From an uncultured Cyclobacteriaceae bacterium (GTDB lineage Bacteria; Bacteroidota; Bacteroidia; Cytophagales; Cyclobacteriaceae), in NCBI GenBank assembly GCA_943788235.1, contig CALSPM010000001.1, forward strand, positions 124,001 through 188,000: a DNA stretch of 64,000 nucleotides. Reading direction: 5' to 3'. The notes beneath the pieces were generated by a model, which saw nothing but the letters and a program-made list of their open reading frames with translations, did no database searches and was not told the DNA's origin. A program made the translations under genes and the position numbers. Shown in pieces: positions 36,187 to 44,758 of the stretch (position 1 is the stretch's first letter; every line of letters begins with the position of its first letter).

Positions 36187-36597
36187 ATGATAAAAGTAGA
36201 ACACATAGGCATTGCAGTAAAAAATATTGAGCAAGTAAATGCACTTTATACCAAGCTATTCAATCAAGGGCCATATAAGGAAGAGCGAGTGGATCAGCAG
36301 TCTGTGGACATCTCTTTTTTTCAGATAGGACAAACAAAAATCGAATTTTTGGCATCTGAAACCCCTGAAAGTGCCATTGGTAAGTATGTGCAAAAAAATG
36401 GATCAGGCATTCATCATATTGCTTTTGAAGTGGATGACATTCAATCAGAGATCAATCGATTGGAAGCAGAAGGATTTGATATGATATATAATCCAGCACG
36501 AAGTGGCGCTGATAATAAACTCGTGACCTTTATCCACCCAAAGGGCACAGATGGCATACTTATTGAGCTCTGCCAAGAAATTCATAACTCCGAATAA
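36187..36597 (+). CDS. mce: Methylmalonyl-CoA epimerase
   Basis: Mce interconverts (R)- and (S)-methylmalonyl-CoA in propionate metabolism. The 136-residue protein is a vicinal-oxygen-chelate fold of two modules: VEHIGIAVKNIEQVNALYTK (metal-binding His) and GIHHIAFEVDDIQSEINRLE, and the C-terminal FIHPKGTDGILIELCQ with the last ligand Glu. Length and motifs are standard. The gene is alone; the next gene starts 157 bases later behind its own regulatory region. Confidence 0.93.
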   Translation: MIKVEHIGIAVKNIEQVNALYTKLFNQGPYKEERVDQQSVDISFFQIGQTKIEFLASETPESAIGKYVQKNGSGIHHIAFEVDDIQSEINRLEAEGFDMIYNPARSGADNKLVTFIHPKGTDGILIELCQEIHNSE

Positions 36598-36628
36598 TCT
36601 TCGAAAAATAGCTAATTCTAGCTTTATT

Positions 36629-36642
36629 CACTAGTACTAGTG
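36629..36642. promoter_or_regulatory. 14-bp perfect palindrome upstream of the iron operon
   Basis: CACTAGTACTAGTG is fully self-complementary. ACTAGTG recurs at 36661-36667 in the same region. It lies about 115 bases upstream of the DUF4856 gene and about 70 bases upstream of its putative -7 element, a location suited to a regulator-binding site. Which regulator binds cannot be told. Confidence 0.5.
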
Positions 36643-36713
36643 GACGTATCAATTACTATTACTAGTGATACATTTGACCAATTTTAGCCATATGGAAACG
36701 ACAGTACCATCTC

Positions 36714-36735
36714 TAAATTTGTAATAGTATTACAA
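36714..36735 (+). promoter_or_regulatory. -7 element TAAATTTG overlapped by a 17-bp inverted repeat
   Basis: TAAATTTG (36714-36721) fits the Bacteroidota -7 consensus. Overlapping it, TTGTAATA-G-TATTACAA (36719-36735) is a perfect eight-pair inverted repeat with a one-base centre, covering the expected transcription start. Such a site would let a dimeric repressor block the promoter of the iron operon. The Fe link comes from the genes, not from a recognised Fur or DtxR box. Confidence 0.5.
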
Positions 36736-36754
36736 ACCAATAATAGAAACTAGA

Positions 36755-38065
36755 ATGAAATTACTAAAACAAATATTTATTTTCGGAGGAACCGTAAGCT
36801 TAATTTTTCTTCTGAGTTGCGAGGAAGAAACAGTTACTGTAACTGAGGAAGTTATTGTTACAGATACTGTTACTGTCACAGAAACAGATACTGTTACAGT
36901 AATAGATACTATTACAGTAATAGATACAGATACTGTCTTAATTGGATTTGCTGTTCCGGAAACATATCTCTTCACTCGTGACGGAGACACGACGGTATCG
37001 TATTCAGGTCAAACCATAAGATTAAAAATGGCCAAAGAAATGGTAAATGCTCTTAAAGACAATACAACGACAATAGCTCAATTGTTAGCAATGTTTGATC
37101 ATCAGGAGGGAGGGAGCGATTTTAGTGATGCTGATCTGAACGCATCTTCTAAGCAAGTGAAGAATAAAATAGGAAATAACGGAACGGCTACAAATGCTGC
37201 AGCGATAAGAGCAGATTTAGAGACTTGGATGACAAATCAAGTTGATTCTGTATTTCCGGCATGGACTGATGAAGCTTCAAAAGGTTTAGCGGGGTACATT
37301 CAAGAGGCTGGTGGAGGATCTACTCGATACGTAAATCAGAACGGATTGGAGAATAACCAAGCTGTTAACAAAGCACTGATTGGTGCCCTAGTCGCCGATC
37401 AAGTTTTAAATGGTTATTTAACACCAGCGAAACTTAATAGTGGCACAAATGAGGCAGATCAAGCCGCACAAACAAAAGTTGATGGAAAAAGCTACACGAA
37501 TATGGAACATTATTGGGATGAAGGTTATGGTTACATATATGGATTAGCAGCAGATGGTATAGATCCCGTTACTACTCCTGGAAGTAATGATATATTTATG
37601 TTGAAATATATAGGTAAGGTCGATAGTGATCCTGACTTTGCCGAGACTGCCGATGAGTTACATCGTGCCTTCAGAGAAGGTAGGGCTGCAGTTGTCGAGG
37701 CAGAGTTTGAGGCACGGGATGCTGCTGCACAGCATATCGCAAAGACAGCTTCTTTGGTAATAGGCGTTAGAGCGGCACATTACTTGAAATCAGGTCAAAT
37801 TGGATTAGCAGCGACGACTCCAGATATGGCTGGCGTTTTTCATGATCTTTCAGAAGGTTTTGGATTTGTCTATAGCCTTCAATTTACTTTAAATCCAGAA
37901 ACAGGTGCACCGTATTTTTCAAGAGAAGAAGTAATGGAAATGTTGAGTAAAATTTATCCAACTTCTGGTGGAATGAGAGGCTTTTGGGATGTCACCCAAT
38001 CTGATTTAGAAGAAGCAGCAACAACAATTGCAACAGCTTTTGGTTTTACTTATGAAAATGCTTAA
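36755..38065 (+). CDS. DUF4856-family lipoprotein with TV-rich stalk
   Basis: The 436-residue protein starts with a lipoprotein signal (MKLLKQIFIFGGTVSLIFLLSC). After the lipidated Cys comes a low-complexity stalk of alternating Thr/Val with Asp (about residues 27-66), then the DUF4856 domain (VPETYLFTRDGDTTVSYSGQ; NMEHYWDEGYGYIYGLAADG). DUF4856 proteins are known mainly as neighbours of imelysin-like and TonB-receptor genes and are thought to be surface or outer-membrane lipoproteins in iron acquisition; no biochemical role is established. This one is the first gene of such a cluster, behind palindromic operator-like sites. A hairpin separates it from the imelysin gene. Confidence 0.85.
   Translation: MKLLKQIFIFGGTVSLIFLLSCEEETVTVTEEVIVTDTVTVTETDTVTVIDTITVIDTDTVLIGFAVPETYLFTRDGDTTVSYSGQTIRLKMAKEMVNALKDNTTTIAQLLAMFDHQEGGSDFSDADLNASSKQVKNKIGNNGTATNAAAIRADLETWMTNQVDSVFPAWTDEASKGLAGYIQEAGGGSTRYVNQNGLENNQAVNKALIGALVADQVLNGYLTPAKLNSGTNEADQAAQTKVDGKSYTNMEHYWDEGYGYIYGLAADGIDPVTTPGSNDIFMLKYIGKVDSDPDFAETADELHRAFREGRAAVVEAEFEARDAAAQHIAKTASLVIGVRAAHYLKSGQIGLAATTPDMAGVFHDLSEGFGFVYSLQFTLNPETGAPYFSREEVMEMLSKIYPTSGGMRGFWDVTQSDLEEAATTIATAFGFTYENA
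36830..36936. repeat. Internal degenerate repeat encoding the (T-V/I)-rich stalk
   Basis: Short, imperfect tandem units of the type ACTGTTACAGTAATAGAT repeat across about 107 bases inside the DUF4856 gene. Because ACAGTTACTGTAAC-like units are nearly self-complementary, several small hairpins are possible, for example the inverted repeat at 36831-36845. The encoded stalk has regular Thr-Val and Asp-Thr pairs. Copy number may vary between strains by slippage. Confidence 0.7.
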
Positions 38066-38105
38066 TCACATAGAACTAACATAGACCATTGTCTGTTAAA
38101 AGAAT

Positions 38106-38135
38106 GAGGTCTTTTCTATTGAAGTGGCCTCTTTT
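38106..38135 (+). terminator. Intercistronic hairpin between DUF4856 and imelysin genes
   Basis: GAGGTCTTTTC (38106-38116), loop TATT, and GAAGTGGCCTC (38121-38131) form an 11-pair stem with one T-T mismatch and two G-T pairs, followed by TTTT. It starts 40 bases after the DUF4856 stop and ends 13 bases before the imelysin ATG. Because the genes likely form one operon, it may act as a partial terminator lowering downstream expression, or protect the upstream mRNA end. Confidence 0.55.
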
Positions 38136-38148
38136 AATAAAAAATAAA

Positions 38149-39372
38149 ATGAAAAACAATTTATTAACCCTTTGCTGTTTTACTACTCTATCTATCTCTG
38201 CTCTTTTTCTCTCTTGCTCTGAAGATGATAATGTCAGGCTGGATGAAGGGAGTTTAATAAATCAAAATGATTTTACTGATGATCAAATCGATGGAGATAC
38301 TTCCGATTCTGTTGATACAACTGCCAATGATGCTGGGGTAGGAGAAGCATTTACCAGGGGTGCTATGCTTGTTAATTGGGCTGATAAAATAATTATACCT
38401 GCTTTCGAATCTTTAGTAAAAAATATGGATTCACTTTCTTTAGCGGCTAATGAATTTACAGATACACCGAACCAAGAAAACCTCATCAATTTGAAGCAAT
38501 CTTGGTTAAATGCTTATCTCGCATGGCAAACTGTGGATATGTTTGATATAGGTATGGCAGAAGAAATTACTTTAAGGAATTTTATAAACGTTTATCCGCT
38601 AGATGCTCAAGGAATGACAACTACGCTCTTGGCTGGTAATTATGATCTTACTTCCATAAATAGGCAAGATGAGCAAGGTTTTTCAGCCTTAGATTACCTT
38701 TTACACGGATTAGGAAATACAGATGAAGAAATCATAGCTTTTTATACGGATGAGACTAACGGAGGTAAGTACAAGACTTTCTTAACTGATGTTGTTGATA
38801 GAATGCATTCGTTGACTTCTATTGTTCTGGCAGATTGGAAAGAGAGTTATAGAGATGAATTTATAGAACGCGACGGAAATGCTGCTACAGAGTCTGTGAA
38901 CTCAATGGTTAATGATTATATATATTATTATGAAAAGTTTTTGCGAGCAGGAAAAGTAGGAATACCGGCAGGTGTATTTTCAAATTCTTCCTTAAGTAAC
39001 CGAGTTGAAGCTAGATATAGAGGAGGTGTTTCAAAAGAATTATTAATAAAAGCATTAAATTCAGTTCAAGATTTCTTCAATGGAGTTCATTTTAGTCAAG
39101 AAGATTCAGGTATGAGTCTTAAAGGCTGGATCAATTATCTTGAAGCTTCGGGATCGACTAATAACCTTGATTCACTCATCAATAACCAATTTGAATTGAT
39201 ACATTTACAATTAGAAAATTTGAATTTGGATTTAGCTCAACAGGTGGAGATTGATAATATTAAAATGCTTGAGACTTATGATATATTACAAAAAAATGTA
39301 GTTTTTATGAAAGTTGATATGCTTCAATTATTAGATATTACTGTTGATTATGTGGATGCCGATGGTGACTAA
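38149..39372 (+). CDS. Imelysin-family (M75/IrpA-like) lipoprotein
   Basis: The ATG at 38149 gives a lipoprotein signal ending ALFLSC, so an upstream in-frame TTG at 38089 is rejected. The 407-residue protein contains the imelysin helical-bundle fold: WADKIIIPAFESLVKNM, WLNAYLAWQTVDMFDIG, and GFSALDYLLHGLG at about residue 180, where classical imelysins have GxHxxE. The missing His and Glu suggest a non-peptidase, IrpA-like role in iron uptake, as in many Bacteroidota copies. Its stop overlaps the ATG of the HTTM gene (TAATG). The gene is intact. Confidence 0.85.
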   Translation: MKNNLLTLCCFTTLSISALFLSCSEDDNVRLDEGSLINQNDFTDDQIDGDTSDSVDTTANDAGVGEAFTRGAMLVNWADKIIIPAFESLVKNMDSLSLAANEFTDTPNQENLINLKQSWLNAYLAWQTVDMFDIGMAEEITLRNFINVYPLDAQGMTTTLLAGNYDLTSINRQDEQGFSALDYLLHGLGNTDEEIIAFYTDETNGGKYKTFLTDVVDRMHSLTSIVLADWKESYRDEFIERDGNAATESVNSMVNDYIYYYEKFLRAGKVGIPAGVFSNSSLSNRVEARYRGGVSKELLIKALNSVQDFFNGVHFSQEDSGMSLKGWINYLEASGSTNNLDSLINNQFELIHLQLENLNLDLAQQVEIDNIKMLETYDILQKNVVFMKVDMLQLLDITVDYVDADGD

Positions 39373-40722
39373 TGTTGATCAAGGTCTCATATTTTTCAAA
39401 AACGACATCAAGTGCGCCTCTAGCCTGTCTTGAGAATTTTTTTTGGCCTTTTAATGTTCATCAGCATCATCAGGTTTTGGGCATTGGGTTGGATAGATAA
39501 ACTGTATATTCAGCCAATTTTTTTTTTCTCATACCACGGATTTGAATGGATCAAGCCGCTGGGTAGCCTGACTTACCTTTTATTTTTCATTTGTGGGATA
39601 TCCGCACTGTTCGTAGCTGTAGGTCTTAGGTACAAGTGGGCGATAATTACTTTTTTCCTTTCCTTCACTTATATCGAGCTGATGGATAAAACAACTTACC
39701 TCAACCATTATTATTTTGTCAGTGTACTGAGTTTTTTGTTGATTTTTTTGCCTGCAGGCAACTACTTTTCATGGGACACCCTTAAAAAACCCAGGAAGTT
39801 ATTTTTGCAGATTCCTCAGTGGAACATCGACGCCATTAAACTGCTGCTATGTATAGTCTATTTATATGCTGGATTGGCTAAATTAAATTCAGAATGGTTG
39901 TTTCAAGGGATGCCACTAAAGATTTGGTTGCCTACCAAAGACTATCTCCCAATGATTGGATTTTTATTTCGCTATGATTGGATGATCTATTTATTTGCGT
40001 GGGGGGGAGCATTATATGATTTAATTATTCCATTTTTACTTTTAAACAGAAAAACTAGAGGTTTTGGGTTTATGATGGTTGTTTTTTTTCACTTACTAAC
40101 TGCGATTCTTTTTCCCATTGGGATGTTTCCTTACCTCATGATCTTTAGTGCATTGATCTTTTTTAATTACCAATTTCATCAAAAAATCATTGATAGACTG
40201 CTTGAGATCTTGAATATTAAAAATCGTAAAATTCATCCAATCCAAGATACATCTTTTCGGCACTCACTGATAAACACAGCTAAAATAATCATTTTAGCCT
40301 TGTTTTTTTTAATTCAAATAGGCCTTCCTCTTCGATATGTACTTTATCCAGGTAATCTTTTTTGGACCGAGGAGGGATATCGTTGGTCTTGGCGGGTAAT
40401 GCTTATGGAGAAGGCGGGATTGGCGCAGTTTAAGATTGTTGACAATGCATCTGGAAGTTGGTTTTATGTTAATAATGAAGATTTTTTAACTTCTTTTCAG
40501 GAAAAACAAATGGCAACACAGCCAGATTTCATACTCCAATATGCCCATTTTTTAAATGAATATTTTTCTCAACAGGGCATGACAGATCTTAGCATATTTG
40601 TAGATTGCTTTGTAGCTTTGAATGGTAGAAAAAGTACCAGATACATAGATCCCAAATTTGATTTAACGAAAGGATACGAGTCTTTTGCACACAAGTCATG
40701 GATATTGCCTTTCAATGAATAG
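39372..40722 (+). pseudogene. HTTM-domain membrane protein (gamma-carboxylase-like), frameshifted near its start
   Basis: The real start is the ATG at 39372 within TAATG, reading MLIKVSYFSKTTSSAPLACL. One base too many at about 39431 then shifts the frame, and the protein resumes as RIFFGLLMFISIIRFWALGW in the frame open from a TTG at 39430 to 40722. The 430-residue main part is intact: about seven membrane helices, the vitamin-K-carboxylase-like HTTM region (NHYYFVSVLSFLLIFLPAGN; FSWD), and a soluble C-terminus. HTTM proteins regularly accompany imelysin and TonB receptors; their reaction is unknown. The TTG could still restart translation, so partial function is possible. The end overlaps the receptor gene by eight bases. 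Confidence 0.75.
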
Positions 40723-43189
40723 TTTTCGGCGTATTAAGTTGATATTGTTTTTATGTTGCATGGGTCATTTCAGTTGGTCACAAATTGCAGTTTCCGGTAT
40801 CATATATGATGAAAAAAGAAATCCCAAAGGGGCAGTAGAAATACAAATTGAAGACACTAATTTGAACGAAAGGGCCGATGCTTCAGGTCGGTATAGACTG
40901 GAGGTCACTGAAAAGGGAATCTACAAGTTGATAGCTTTTGCTTATGGTTATCAAATCTTTGAAAAAGTAATACAAATTTCTCGTGATACCCTTATTGATA
41001 TCTCACTGGTTAAATTAAGTCGAGACTTGTCCGAGGTAGTAATTTTGGATCAAAAACAACGCATATTCAATTTGGGTAGATTAAATACCATTGAGGGTAC
41101 CCGAATTTATGCGGGTAAAAAGAATGAAGTTATTTTGGTCGATCAAATGGTGGGAAATAAGGCAAGCAATAATGCCAGACAAGTTTATTCACAAATTGTA
41201 GGACTCAATATATATGAAAGTGGTGATGGTGGATTACAATTAAGCATCGGTGGTCGTGGTTTAGATCCCAATAGGTCTGCGAATTTTAATACCCGACAGA
41301 ATGGATATGACATTAGTCCAGATGTACTAGGATATCCTGAAAGTTATTATACGCCGCCTGCAGAGGCTTTGTCACAAATTCAAGTAGTTCGAGGTGCCGC
41401 AGCCCTACAGTATGGGACTCAGTTCGGGGGATTGATTAATTTCAAAATGCATCAACCTGTCCCTGACAAAAAATTAGAACTTATCGCCCGTCAGTCCGTG
41501 GGGAGCTTTAATTTTTTCTCTTCTTTCAATAGTTTGAGTGGTACCGTAGGCAAGCTAAGCTATTATACCTATTATCATCATAAGCAGAGCGATGGATTCA
41601 GACCCAATTCGGGTTATAATTCAAATAATACTTTCACTTACTTGAACTACCAATTTAATCCGGAAACTAGGATATCTTTTGAGTATACCTACCTCAATTA
41701 TTTGGCCCAGCAGTCAGGAGGATTGACAGATACGCAGTTTGACTTAGATCCGATCTACAGTAATCGTACTAGAAATTGGTTCGAAATAAATTGGAATTTA
41801 GCCGCGCTCAATTTTAATCATAATTTTTCTTCAAAAACGAAGTTATCTGCGATGATTTTTGGTTTGGTCGCTGAGAGAAATTCACTAGGCTACAGAGGAA
41901 ATCCCATCAACTTGAATAGTAATCCAGTGGCTGAAGATGATTATAAAGACCAAAATGGAGATTTTATTTATAACAGGGATTTGATTGCAGGAGTTTTTCG
42001 GAATTACGGTACCGAACTTAGATTGTTATCTAGATACAAATTAAAAGGAACAGCGGGTGTTTTTTTATTAGGAACCAAATTTTATAAATCGCGAAATATG
42101 GCAAAACAAGGTCCGGGAAGTATAGGGATTGATGCTGATTTTAATTTCAATTATGAACGATATCCAGACTATCCCAATCAATCGAACTTTACTTTTCCCA
42201 ATCTTAATTTTTCATTATTTGGTGAAAATATATTTTTCATTAATGAGAAATTTGCGGTCACACCTGGGTTTAGATTTGAACATATCTTCACTGAGAGTGA
42301 AGGTGTTTACAGTGAAGTTCTTTTTGATATTGCCCAGAATCCCATAAGTAATGTTGAGCAAATAGATGATCGCTCTTTCAACCGCTCTTTTATGCTTTTT
42401 GGCTTGGGATTAAGCTATACTATAGGACCTAAAGCTGAAGGGTATGTCAATATTTCTCAAAATTACAGATCGGTCACTTTCAGTGATATTCGCACGGTAA
42501 GTCCCACTTTTATTGTGGATCCCGATATCACCGATGAGCAAGGCTATACCGTAGATCTTGGTATTAGGAGTTTGACTGCAAAGATGCTTAATTTCGATGT
42601 CAGTATTTTTGGATTGTTGTATGATGATCGAATTGGAATTATTTTGGATGATCGTGCCAATAGAGTAAGAAAAAATATTGGAGAAGCTTTTATTTATGGG
42701 ATTGAGATCTTTGGAGATCTTAACTTGGTCAGTTCCCTCAATAAAGATTGGAAAGAGGTTAAATGGAATGTTTTTATCAATACGGCATTTACTGAATCAA
42801 GTTATCGAGCTTCTGAAGAAAACAATGTGAAAGGTAAAAAAGTGGAGTTCATTCCCATGCTTAACTTTAAAACTGGTGTAAATTTCGGTTTCCGAAATTT
42901 GATGGGGAGTTTGCAATGGATTTATCTTAGTGAACAATTTACGGATGTCGAAAATTCTACCATTGCTGTGGATGGAGATAATAGAAATGGACTCATTGGT
43001 GAAATACCTAGCTACCATGTCATGGACCTTTCCTTTGCCCATAGTTTTAAAAATTTTAAAATAGAATCAGGAATCAATAACCTCACGAATATCTCTTATT
43101 TTACCCGAAGGGCTACTTCTTATCCAGGCCCAGGGATCATTCCTTCGGAGTCCCGAAGTTTCTATATAACCCTCCAAGTTAAATTTTAA
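40715..43189 (+). CDS. TonB-dependent outer-membrane receptor (FecA-like)
   Basis: With the ATG at 40715 this is an 824-residue receptor. It has a signal peptide (MNSFRRIKLILFLCCMGHF), a carboxypeptidase-like domain (VSGIIYDEKRNPKGAVEIQI), a plug (VLDQKQ to VVRGAAALQYGTQFGGLINF), and a 22-strand barrel ending in the terminal strand ITLQVKF with its C-terminal Phe. It resembles receptors annotated as Fe(3+)-dicitrate or siderophore transporters. It is the last gene of the DUF4856-imelysin-HTTM operon, which suggests that the lipoproteins collect iron or haem-like ligands for it. The ligand is not determined. Confidence 0.9.
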   Translation: MNSFRRIKLILFLCCMGHFSWSQIAVSGIIYDEKRNPKGAVEIQIEDTNLNERADASGRYRLEVTEKGIYKLIAFAYGYQIFEKVIQISRDTLIDISLVKLSRDLSEVVILDQKQRIFNLGRLNTIEGTRIYAGKKNEVILVDQMVGNKASNNARQVYSQIVGLNIYESGDGGLQLSIGGRGLDPNRSANFNTRQNGYDISPDVLGYPESYYTPPAEALSQIQVVRGAAALQYGTQFGGLINFKMHQPVPDKKLELIARQSVGSFNFFSSFNSLSGTVGKLSYYTYYHHKQSDGFRPNSGYNSNNTFTYLNYQFNPETRISFEYTYLNYLAQQSGGLTDTQFDLDPIYSNRTRNWFEINWNLAALNFNHNFSSKTKLSAMIFGLVAERNSLGYRGNPINLNSNPVAEDDYKDQNGDFIYNRDLIAGVFRNYGTELRLLSRYKLKGTAGVFLLGTKFYKSRNMAKQGPGSIGIDADFNFNYERYPDYPNQSNFTFPNLNFSLFGENIFFINEKFAVTPGFRFEHIFTESEGVYSEVLFDIAQNPISNVEQIDDRSFNRSFMLFGLGLSYTIGPKAEGYVNISQNYRSVTFSDIRTVSPTFIVDPDITDEQGYTVDLGIRSLTAKMLNFDVSIFGLLYDDRIGIILDDRANRVRKNIGEAFIYGIEIFGDLNLVSSLNKDWKEVKWNVFINTAFTESSYRASEENNVKGKKVEFIPMLNFKTGVNFGFRNLMGSLQWIYLSEQFTDVENSTIAVDGDNRNGLIGEIPSYHVMDLSFAHSFKNFKIESGINNLTNISYFTRRATSYPGPGIIPSESRSFYITLQVKF

Positions 43190-43752
43190 GTGTCCTTTTA
43201 TGCGATGAGGGGAGATTAGGAACTCATTATGACAAAGCGAGTACCCAATTGGTATTAAAAAGTCCATTTAATAGGTGTCTTACTTAGGAGATTCCATTGC
43301 CCATTTTGTGTTCTGCAGGCCAAGCCTAGTAGTCAATTATTACATAACTCTGTGCTCTTAGCGTTACAGGTTTTTGCTTTTTAAGTGTCATTCCTTACTT
43401 TACTCATATAAAAAATACACTACTATTATTTGATGTCTTTAGCTTCCTTTACTTGTCAAAGTTATTAAAAGATTTGAAGTACTATTTTCATTGAGATCCA
43501 TAGTCAGGAATGCAGCTATGCTTAAATCAATTTCTAGTGCCTTAAGTTCTTTGATATGTCTTTGTTGGGAAAGTGATGTTGAGGATATTTCAAAAGGGTT
43601 TCGGTATTATCAAGAATTTTTATTTATCTTAAACAAGGGTACATTCTTACATTATTTTTTTTCATTTAAATAATATTTACCGTCCTAAATATTCATGAGA
43701 AACTATTACATGGACACATTTGTTAAAGATAAATAAAGATTAGGTTAAGTTC
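43190..43752. other. Intergenic region, no gene recognised
   Basis: The gap is 563 bases. It has one short plus-strand frame (43491-43673, 60 codons) whose composition does not resemble a known family; I do not call it. No tRNA, terminator hairpin or clear promoter pair was seen. It may hold the promoter of the BspA-like gene. Confidence 0.45.
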
Positions 43753-44511
43753 ATGAGGTTATTTAAAAGAATTTTGCTGTTGTGTCAATTATGGGCTATG
43801 GCCATTTTTTTTAACTGTAGGGAAAGTGAATTAAATCCTGATATATATTTTAATACTCTTGAGACTCCGGTATATCTATCAGTAAATGAAGTTACCATCA
43901 AAGCGTCTGATGCCGCCGTTGTTGGACAGACTTACCTATTAAATAACGTTAGTTATGTCGTGGTAGATTCAGTTATGCTCTATAGTATGGTCAAAAACTA
44001 TGTTGATAGCATTATACCTGTTACGACTTTTATTACAAATATGAATCAACTCTTCATCAGAGAAGAAAGATTACTAGCTAATGAGTTTCCAATAATGGAT
44101 ATCAGCTCATGGGACGTGAGCAACGTAACCGATATGTCTTTTATGTTTTCTGGCATTGGTCTTAATAGTTTTGTTGGAGATATCAACGATTGGAATGTTA
44201 GTGGTGTAGCTAATATGTCGTTCATGTTTGATGATAATGAAAAATTTAATCAAGACATTAGCAATTGGAATGTTCAAAATGTAATCAACATGCAAAGAAT
44301 GTTCAGTCAAGCCAATGCCTTTAATCAAGATATTAGCAAATGGAATGTCAGTAAAGTAATAAATATGGAAAGTATGTTTAAAAGAGCCACTTCTTTTAAT
44401 CAAAATCTTAATCCATGGGAGGTCGGAAATGTAATTGAATGTAATAATTTCAGCTTGCATGCCGATAAATGGATAGGAAAGAAGCCCATTTTTATCAATT
44501 GCTCAGAATAA
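43753..44511 (+). CDS. BspA-like (DUF285) repeat lipoprotein
   Basis: This 252-residue protein starts with a lipoprotein signal (ending IFFNC). The second half consists of DUF285/BspA-type leucine-rich-like repeats of about 32 residues: WDVSNVTDMSFMF, WNVSGVANMSFMF, WNVQNVINMQRMF, WNVSKVINMESMF and a degenerate WEVGNV. BspA-like proteins mediate adhesion or protein contacts on the cell surface. It is shorter than most and ends without a T9SS domain. It is monocistronic. Confidence 0.85.
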   Translation: MRLFKRILLLCQLWAMAIFFNCRESELNPDIYFNTLETPVYLSVNEVTIKASDAAVVGQTYLLNNVSYVVVDSVMLYSMVKNYVDSIIPVTTFITNMNQLFIREERLLANEFPIMDISSWDVSNVTDMSFMFSGIGLNSFVGDINDWNVSGVANMSFMFDDNEKFNQDISNWNVQNVINMQRMFSQANAFNQDISKWNVSKVINMESMFKRATSFNQNLNPWEVGNVIECNNFSLHADKWIGKKPIFINCSE

Positions 44512-44758
44512 ATTTCATAATAAAGATATTTATTTGAATGAGTATCTACATTCGCTTAATTTATACTTGAAATTGTGCACTTTTATTTGACGACATACAA
44601 ATCGATATGCGTATGATTCCATATAATCCTTGTTATTTTTGCTTGGTAGATCACATAAACTTAAACGAGAAAGTTGCAGTTTATGTGCTAACACATAATA
44701 ATGATGGTCTCTTAAAGGGAGCGTGATAGGACAACTAACACTCAAAAATAATAACATC

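Noticed and set aside
36830-36936. CRISPR-like repeat array
   Set aside because: Units are short, imperfect and inside an open reading frame with no spacers and no cas genes nearby.
38149-39372. Active M75 peptidase
   Set aside because: The conserved His and Glu of the imelysin GxHxxE motif are replaced in GFSALDYLLHG, so a catalytic role was not claimed.
43491-43673. 60-codon frame as a small gene
   Set aside because: No family resemblance, no promoter or start support, and it lies in AT-rich intergenic sequence.
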